Source: Cordilura impudica
Lineage: Eukaryota > Arthropoda > Insecta > Diptera > Scathophagidae
NCBI GenBank assembly: GCA_963682025.1
Contig: OY821521.1
Span: 49,433,807 to 49,497,806, forward strand
DNA length: 64,000 nucleotides
Direction: 5' to 3'
Shown: positions 60,255-64,000 of the stretch, piece by piece
Numbering within the stretch: the first letter of the stretch is position 1
Layout: each line of letters starts with the position of its first letter
Notes under the pieces: generated by a model
What the model saw: only the letters and a program-made list of their open reading frames with translations
Told to the model about the DNA's origin: nothing
Database searches by the model: none
Program-made: the position numbers and the translations under genes

Positions 60255-60314
60255 CTAAAAGTTAGTAAAACAATGCTTTTTTTGTGATTTCCAAGTTTAT
60301 CGTAAAATTCTCAC
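60255..60314 (-). other. Intron 2 of pogo-like transposase (60 bp)
   Basis: On the minus strand, CTCAG|GTGAGAATTTTACG opens and ACTAACTTTTAG|GTTGAG closes it. Removal joins DLSPQ to VEFTLPMVQEW in frame. GT-AG, with CTAAC a plausible branch point. Confidence 0.8.
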
Positions 60315-60782
60315 CTGAGGACTCAAGTCCTGAAGGAGATCGGCTGACATTTGCATTAAAGAATTTATTTCTGCATCCCACTTCACTTTCATAATACTTA
60401 ATGGAATGTTGTCTTCAGGGTCATCCTGGTTTCTAACTAAATTTAAAATATTTTTCCAGCAATCGGCAAGAGTTTCTATGCTGACCCGATCCCATGAGAC
60501 AAATAAAAGTGTGACAGCATCTTTCAAAGTTAGATTTCTCATTGAATCAAGCAAATCAGAGTTTTTAGCTGCTATCGAAGCCAGCAAGCTGTTTCTGTAG
60601 TATAATTTTGTTATTTTAATCGCATTTTGATCCATTGGTTGGATGAGGGGGGTGACATTTGGTGGCATAAACATGGCAATTATGTGTCCATCTTAAGTTT
60701 TTAATTCTGGTTCGCTTGGATGAGAGGGAGTGTTATCGATAAGTAATAGTGCTTTCATTTTCTTCTTTAGAAACAATTTCAC

Positions 60783-60839
60783 CTAATCAAAAGCAAAAAC
60801 TTTTAGTTATATTTTTTAGTCAATGAAGAATTTGTTTAC
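60783..60839 (-). other. Intron 1 of pogo-like transposase (57 bp)
   Basis: On the minus strand, CCACAG|GTAAACAAATTC opens and TTTTGATTAG|GTGAAA closes it. Removal joins SFVPQ to VKLFLKKKMKALLLIDN in frame, as expected from the family. GT-AG, short as usual in flies. Confidence 0.85.
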
Positions 60840-61875
60840 CTGTGGTACAAAGGATTGATGGAACCAATGCTTAAAAATGGCTGACGTCATCCAGGCCGCT
60901 TTGGAATTCTTATATGGATTTGTGGCCTTACCAATTACCAAAAGTTTAAGTCTATGTGCACCTGATGCATTTGCGCAACACAGGAACGTTATACGTTGCT
61001 TCTCCGTCTTTGTACCGGGAGCACATTTCTCTTGCATTACGTTTTATTTGGTAAAAGTTTCCAGAATAAACCCGACTCATCAGCATTATAGAGTTGGTCA
61101 TTGCATAACTCCATTTCTTCAATTTTTTGTTTCAGTTTTAGCTTAAATGGATCCACCAATTCAGGCTGCGATGAGAGTTTTTCTCCGGATACTTAAAGAA
61201 GTCTAGCACCGTACCTTTTCTTAAATCGCTGAAGCCATCCGTCACTAGCATTAAACCCGCCCTCGTTTTCTTTAAGTTGGGAATGTAATTCCTTAGCTTT
61301 TTCATTTAGCATTAGCCCACTTACAGCCCAATTCCTTTCACGCATTCGGATGAACCAACGGTAAAGAGTTTTTTCCATAACTGGAAGTTCTGATGATTTT
61401 AAAGTTTTTCTTTTTCCCGGTCACTGGTATGTGTGGTTTACACATTTTAAAATTGCTTCGTTTTTCTTTTTAATGCTGCATATTATTGACTTAGCGACAT
61501 TGTACTTTTTTGCTAAACTAGTTACACTTGTTCTTTTTTGCAAACTATCTAAAATGTCTGCTTTTTCTTTTAACTCCAAATATTTAGATTTTTTAACACT
61601 CATGCCGACTGATTCACCACTTTTCATAAGAAAAAGACTTAAAATAAAATTTCGTTGCAAAACAAAGAAAAAATAATTTAGAGAATACACGCATTTTTTA
61701 TATAAGGGGATTCCCTAAACTTTAAAAATCGATTTTTTTGTATTTCAAAGTTGTCTACAAGCTTAGAAACAAACAAATTGTTCACGTTAAAGAGCTTTCT
61801 GAATTTGTTCACGTTACAGAGTAGTCAACGTAAACAAAAGCTTGTTCACGTTAAGCGGTGTTCACGTTAGACGGT

Positions 61876-61899
61876 GTTCATGTTACCGCGAGTGCACTA
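61876..61899 (-). repeat. pogo-like right TIR
   Basis: GTTCATGTTACCGCGAGTGC and ACTA; reversed it begins (T)AGTGCACTCGCGGTAAC. Inside it lie four more GTTCACGTTA-type words between about 61,781 and 61,876, probable transposase binding sites. Confidence 0.9.
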
Positions 61900-62020
61900 T
61901 ATGTCCAACATTCAACAAAAGTGGAAAACTACCTCTATTGAATTAGACGAAGAAGCTAAACAATTTCTAGAAGATGAAAATCAAGACTATTTGAAAGAAA
62001 TATTTACTAAAATAGTTTGA

Positions 62021-62799
62021 TTTAAAGTACTTTTTCAGTACACCAACAATAAGTTATACTCCGTTTTATATAGTTAACAATTTTTCTTGATTTACAAATC
62101 TATTGGGCAATTCACAACAGGTGTTGTATGTTGTATTTTGTATTAAAATACACAATACAATCATTTGTTGTGAACAGTCAGTTGTATTTTCATAATGTAA
62201 AACGTTTTCTTTAGTAATTATCGACCCAACGAGTAAAAATCGCTTCGTCACTTCTGTTATTTCGTACAAGAGAAAGCACGTGTCGGTGTTTGTTTTTTGG
62301 TCATAAGATATACACTGGAGTTTTAATTACGTACCTCTTCCATTTTCATTTAGAATACAAGAAAAAATTAATGTGTTTTGGTTGAGACTGAAAGAGAAAT
62401 TACATGCCAAAAATATAAACATTGACTTTTATATAAATAAACTTACCGTTATTTGCATTATTTGTCATTTTTTATTTTATAATAATGCTGTTAAAATTGT
62501 ATGTATTTGTTTTTTCTTTTTCATAAAAACTGGCATTCACTTGGGACTGATATGTTATGATATAATATACAACATTTACTAAACATAGCAAATGAAGTTG
62601 TTAACTAAAGTAAAAACATACGACTTTTTCATTGAAACTTCTCTATCTTGAACCAATATCGGGTAACTTTTTCGTTCGCCGCTTAATAAACTATATTTTA
62701 GCTCGGGCTCTTTCAAAGAAAAAAAAAAAACTTTGCCCCTTGCGAACATTAGGACTAAAAAGTTTACGGGGGGCGAGTGGATAATGTTTAAATTTTTAG
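62021..62799. other. No gene seen; AT-rich intergenic DNA
   Basis: AT-rich sequence after the decayed gene. Frames at 62,066-62,269 (minus) and 62,373-62,582 (plus) show no domain. Confidence 0.45.
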
Positions 62800-62805
62800 A
62801 TGTAC

Positions 62806-63102
62806 GCGTTCAAGAACATGTTCTGTGTTTTAGTAGTACACGTGCAAGAAAACAAACTTAAAGCTACACTCGAATCTGTGTGGTTTATGTGTGCTCGAAA
62901 CAAAAATACGTGATATAAAAATGTTCGTGTAGATAACGAAATATTTAATCGAAACACAGTCATGATTGTGTTGGGCACCGTACAAAATTTAGAAACACAC
63001 ATAATTGTTAGGAAAATAAAAATAGGTGTTTGTTGGTCTGAGCTATGTTTGTTTACATATATGTACGAGTTTTTTATTCAGTGTGTGTTTTTTCTGAACG
63101 TT
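62806..63102 (+). repeat. Solo arm of the family D foldback element
   Basis: Contains AGAACATGTTCTGTGTTTTAG, GTGTGGTTTATGTGTGCTCG, ATGTTCGTGTAGATAACG, ATTGTGTTGGGCACCG, TTTGTTTACATATATGTACG and ends TGTGTGTTTTTTCTGAAC. It corresponds to the right arm of the foldback at 33,752-34,516; no second arm is present. The minus frame 62,796-63,002 is the same pseudo-reading as in the foldback. Confidence 0.88.
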
Positions 63103-63297
63103 TTATAGCAAAAATGAAAGGAAAAAGTCCCACCTACCAAAGAAAAACAAACCGCATATCAAAGTTTCAATCCAATCAAAAGTTATGGATTTTTGACCGC
63201 CTTCTCGTGATTTGGTCCACCGTGCGGCGCATTAATTTGTTTTGCACTTAGAAAAATTGAAGTTTTTGTATTATGGATTGCTTCCCCACCCCCGTAT

Positions 63298-63510
63298 ATT
63301 ACAGATCTGGCCCCCAGCGATTTTTAATTGTTTCCAAACTTGAATAGACGGCTCCAGGGAAAGTGATTTTCCACAAATGAAGATGTGATCAGAGACGGAA
63401 GCCTATTTTGAAGAGTTTCACAGATCGTATTTTTTTTCAAGAGTATCAAGATGTTAGAGGATCGTTGAAAAATAAGATTGATTTCAAATCTAAAAAACTG
63501 GTTTTCATTG
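63298..63510 (+). pseudogene. mariner transposase C-terminal fragment, degenerate
   Basis: Translation gives ITDLAPSDF, a stop, LFPNLNRRLQGK, a stop, FSTNEDVI, then after frameshifts SYFF and KMLEDR, a stop, KNKIDFK. This is the C-terminal order of mariner transposases ('YSPDLAPSDy.lFp.LK..L.GkrF.sneev...v..yf........f..GI.kL..RW.kCi'); the Asp of the PSDF motif, the third catalytic residue (DD34D), is at 63,316-63,333. At least four lesions. The 61-codon frame 63,408-63,593 is a shadow in part. Confidence 0.85.
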
Positions 63511-64000
63511 TTAGGCTGCGGAGTTTAAAAGTTATGTTGGAACAAACAAATGACCTCATCTTCGCACTAATTTTGAATGTGGTCCCTATATAATAGTTAC
63601 GCTTAAAGTGCAAACATTTTTGAATTTTTTTTGCCGCCTTGTTTATAAAGGGGTTAATTCTTTTTGTTGGTTGGATGTAAATTTATTTGTTTGTTCCGTT
63701 GGCCAACAATTATTTAATGATATGTCAGATTAGTCATATGTTAATTAATTCGAATTTAATTAAGTTTTATTATTGCCATTAAATGTATAAAATGTTAGGT
63801 TGGAAAATTAACAAAAAAAAAAAATAAATAAATGCAATGACAATTTTTTATAGTCTACACTTAAGTTGTGGTTGTTCTACAGCAGCCTTCATCTCGGATT
63901 TGAAAAAAAAAAAAATTCAACACACTCTAAACTAAACTGCAAACACTGACTTTATTTGGAATTATTATTAATTGTGTTAGAATTGAAACAAAAAGTGTTC
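63511..64000. other. No gene seen; AT-rich end of window
   Basis: AT-rich DNA with A runs near 63,814 and 63,903; no frame of note. Confidence 0.45.

Larger units (their letters stand above)
59945..61627 (-). pseudogene. pogo/Tigger-like transposase with two introns, few lesions
   Basis: The protein cuts and pastes the element in the nucleus. From the likely start MKSGESVGMSVKK (61,627) come: a CENP-B N-terminal helix-turn-helix (YLELKEKADILDSL, TSVTSLAKKYNVAKSII); an in-frame TGA at 61,421; a CENP-B second DNA-binding domain (LYRWFIRMRERNWAVSG, FNASDGWLQRFKKRYGA); a TAA at 61,193; VSGEKLSSQ; the first catalytic Asp in LYNADESGLFWKLLP; a frameshift near 61,040; ITFLCCANASGAHRLKLLVI; AWMTSAIFKHWFHQSFVPQ; intron 1; the second Asp in LLLIDNTPSHPSEPELK; one TAA; the third Asp in PPNVTPLIQPMDQ; intron 2; an acidic stretch; a frameshift in an A run; and a C-terminus ending QKKITDFFNA. 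The DDD triad is therefore all present. The final QKKITDFF fits a PCNA-interacting PIP box. Plus-strand frames over this region are shadows. Confidence 0.92.
59675..61901 (-). mobile_element. pogo/Tigger-like transposon, nearly complete, TA duplication
   Basis: The element spans 59,677-61,899 (2.2 kb). The left TIR CAGTACACTCGCGGTAAC pairs with the right end GTTACCGCGAGTGCACT (one mismatch in the inner part, last base changed), and the dinucleotide TA flanks it on both sides (59,675-59,676 and 61,900-61,901), the Tc1/mariner/pogo target rule. It carries a single transposase gene on the minus strand. Subterminal copies of GTTCACGTTA occur near both ends. The coding frame has a handful of stops and frameshifts, so it is recently dead rather than ancient. 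Confidence 0.92.
58825..62020 (+). pseudogene. Decayed gene of unrecognised family, split by pogo insertion
   Basis: Plus-strand pieces read KITTFASNLEKRYIECSHSK and MYIRHQDWLLQELIFEI (58,900-59,010), then, in another frame, VVKDQRHKLENINEEISQ (about 59,040-59,100) and IEIIEKIVEASPRRTKRIL (about 59,155-59,210). Last comes the longest piece: MPSTVHKILDHGEQIIQN, EEAQDKRNRDYRLFREHN and NEDLITILLCTSDPY up to 59,675. Across the transposon the frame resumes with SNIQQKWKTTSIELDEEAK and a stop at 62,018-62,020. The 'MPsTVHKiLdHG...EEAqdkRNrDyrlfREHnTRK...SDPY' stretch reminds me of multi-copy uncharacterised arthropod proteins, possibly transposon-encoded, but I cannot name the family. Several stops and frameshifts upstream make it a pseudogene; the terminal ~100 codons were open when the pogo element landed. 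Confidence 0.6.

Noticed and set aside
60734..60743. TATCGATA inside the pogo-like transposase and another near 33,542
   Set aside because: Single occurrences, the first within coding sequence; not linked to the satellite arrays.
60877..61146. Plus-strand frames inside the pogo-like element (60,084-60,287; 60,406-60,600; 60,877-61,146; 61,431-61,676)
   Set aside because: All are antisense to recognised transposase domains.

Overview
The window looks like heterochromatin or a gene desert from a large, AT-rich dipteran genome, most likely a calyptrate fly (blowfly or house-fly relative; inferred from repeat style, not proven). Support: eukaryotic DNA transposons with GT-AG introns, canonical Helitrons, Tc1/mariner, pogo and PIF/Harbinger relics, dispersed repeats with the CCGTCTGTCC-type tail common in flies, and several kilobases of simple satellite DNA. 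I found no intact host gene, no tRNA or rRNA, and nothing prokaryotic. Nearly every open frame is a by-product of repeats or a broken transposase.

Layout. 1-990: Helitron pieces and a Tc1-like transposase scrap. 1.0-2.36 kb: a 16-bp GGCGATTTTTGATTTT minisatellite with a ~400-bp higher-order period. 2.4-3.9 kb: no gene seen. 3.9-9.2 and 10.96-12.2 kb: a ~455-bp satellite with about four copies per monomer of the 12-bp palindrome GTTATCGATAAC, whose core TATCGATA is the Drosophila DRE (DREF site) and contains the CGATA used by BEAF-32. 12.2-14.8 kb: a second, ~428-bp satellite with the same core in a different backbone. Helitrons sit in and beside both. 16.4-17.9 kb: unassigned sequence and a decayed dispersed repeat. 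17.9-22.8 kb: a GTAC-centred minisatellite (AAAAGTACCCTTTT type). 24.9-28.56 kb: a 3.7-kb AAAAATT heptanucleotide array. 29-33.4 kb: Helitrons and dispersed repeats. 33.46-35.66 kb: a PIF/Harbinger element (TIRs, ATA duplication, broken SANT/Myb gene and broken transposase) containing a nested 765-bp foldback element. 36.3-37.25 kb: family B repeat and a truncated Tc1 transposase. 38.1-45.5 kb: GTAC minisatellite in the opposite orientation. 46.0-47.6 kb: an inverted pair of family B copies around a truncated Helitron. 48.8-53.4 kb: Helitron, degenerate AAAAATG/A arrays, a full family B element and a second AAAAATT array. 56.3-58.7 kb: four Helitrons and a ~1-kb duplication. 58.8-62.0 kb: a decayed gene of an unrecognised family split by a pogo/Tigger-like transposon (59,677-61,899) that keeps TIRs, TA duplication, two short introns, the DDD residues and a C-terminal PCNA-box-like motif. 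62.8-63.6 kb: a solo foldback arm and a mariner transposase scrap.

Most striking are the two TATCGATA satellites (over sixty exact cores by eye in ~12 kb), the nested elements at 33.5-35.7 and 58.8-62.0 kb, and Helitron copies that suggest how the AT-rich arrays arose. Coordinates of decayed repeats are by eye and may be off by tens of bases.
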